DNA of 64,000 bases from the NCBI GenBank assembly GCA_028023455.1, contig JAQFVV010006340.1:2745438-2809437 (forward strand), written 5' to 3'. Below the pieces are notes generated by a model. The model ran no database searches. It was not told the origin of the DNA and saw only the letters and a list, made by a program, of their open reading frames with translations. Position 1 is the first letter of the stretch; each line of letters starts with the position of its first letter. The stretch is from Epiperipatus broadwayi. Its lineage: Eukaryota > Onychophora > Udeonychophora > Euonychophora > Peripatidae. The position numbers and the translations under genes are program-made. Positions 63,533-64,000 of this stretch are shown here, one piece after another.

Positions 63533-63885
63533 TCAGGGGATTCTTAGCTCCCTCCACCTTTGGCCACCAACTGCTGCCTTGCTTGATGACTTTACAGCTT
63601 CCTGGGAATAAGGGCCATGATTTATTTTTGTCTGTCATGATTGTATTTATTGAAAAAATATTCTTATACTCAGAGGTAAAAAGCCAGTAAACTCACAACA
63701 CTGGCTAATGCTTGTTGGTGAGCAGTCCATCCATAATCACATAGTAATAACATCTGCAATGACAAGAACATTTGGTGTGGATATTAGGAATTTGCCATGC
63801 CCGTTGGTTCCTTTAATACCTCCAAGAGGAATCAAATGGTCTCCTTTCAGTTAATAGCAAACTCCTTTCTGCAGACAAACTCCAT

Positions 63886-64000
63886 GTATATATATATATA
63901 TATATATAAACTTCATCTTCTATATTTAACATTAATTACAGATATTACATTTATCATAATCATTGTCATGTAATTACATTAGCTGTGATATTTCCCAACA
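63886..64000. other. TA-rich window edge
   Basis: Short TA run at 63886-63908 next to the LINE's target duplication, then AT-rich sequence with no recognised feature. Confidence 0.5.

Larger units (their letters stand above)
60703..63874 (-). mobile_element. RTE-like LINE, copy 2, full length with 11-bp target duplication
   Basis: ACAAACTCCAT occurs at 60692-60702 and again at 63875-63885, directly flanking the element. It includes a roughly 340-bp 5' UTR (63535-63874) shared with copy 3, then endonuclease, linker, RT and the CATCAT (3' TGATGA) tail. The reading frame is broken in several places. Copy 2 and copy 1 agree closely, so both derive from a recently active source. The element is about 3.17 kb, a usual RTE length. 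Confidence 0.92.

Overview
This is an AT-rich stretch of an animal (metazoan) nuclear genome, almost certainly an invertebrate. The evidence is one multi-exon gene with phase-1 sushi-type exons, a 20.6-kb intron, long TA, ATT and GAA/TTC microsatellites, and a dense mix of RTE-like LINEs, Penelope-like elements (PLEs), LTR elements, a Merlin transposon and a hammerhead-ribozyme repeat. The species cannot be fixed from sequence alone. There is no sign of bacterial gene organisation.

Layout. 1-1.69 kb: nothing recognised. 1.69-8.30 kb: a minus-strand LTR retrotransposon with very long (2.1-2.3 kb) LTRs, a tRNA-Lys-like primer site and only a gag-like coiled-coil reading region. 8.3-11.7 kb: no gene, one weak candidate promoter/exon. 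11.70-12.26 kb and 32.82-33.15 kb: three exons of a minus-strand extracellular-type gene, two of them sushi/CCP modules. The large intron between them holds a 3'-truncated LINE (15.2-16.3 kb), a 550-bp hairpin element (16.4-17.0 kb), a 450-bp GAA/TTC tract, a Merlin transposon (18.37-19.32 kb), decayed ribozyme-repeat relics, an RTE LINE (22.96-25.80 kb), and PLE debris (29.4-31.7 kb). 40.2-41.4 kb: two PLE ends in inverted orientation. 41.76-50.34 kb: a four-layer nest (below). 55.2-57.3 kb: a decayed PLE with RT and GIY-YIG parts. 60.70-63.87 kb: a full-length but decayed minus-strand RTE LINE with an 11-bp target duplication.

The most interesting object is at 42.71-47.95 kb. It is an array of about 370-bp monomers, head-to-head in two halves. 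Each complete monomer carries a type I hammerhead ribozyme: CTGATGA, a short stem II, GAAA, a minimal stem III, a GTC cleavage triplet, and a stem I of ACCTCA with TGAGGT. The whole array is bounded by a 12-bp direct repeat that is a single-copy motif in the related intact LTR. It therefore behaves as one inserted mobile unit, i.e. a retrozyme-like element, and its inverted 5' half with a 5-bp microhomology junction looks like twin-primed reverse transcription. It landed inside a solo LTR. That LTR had itself inserted with a 4-bp ATGT duplication into a LINE, whose reading frame rejoins exactly when the insertion is ignored. A second LTR of the same family later inserted into the array with a 4-bp ATAT duplication.

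How the parts relate. PLEs and RTE LINEs are the plausible sources of reverse transcriptase and endonuclease for a non-coding ribozyme repeat. Both families are present within 20 kb, and decayed monomers occur at three further sites in the intron. No intact transposon gene was found: all LINE, PLE and Merlin reading frames carry shifts or stops. The exons are the only sequence here that looks under selection for protein coding.
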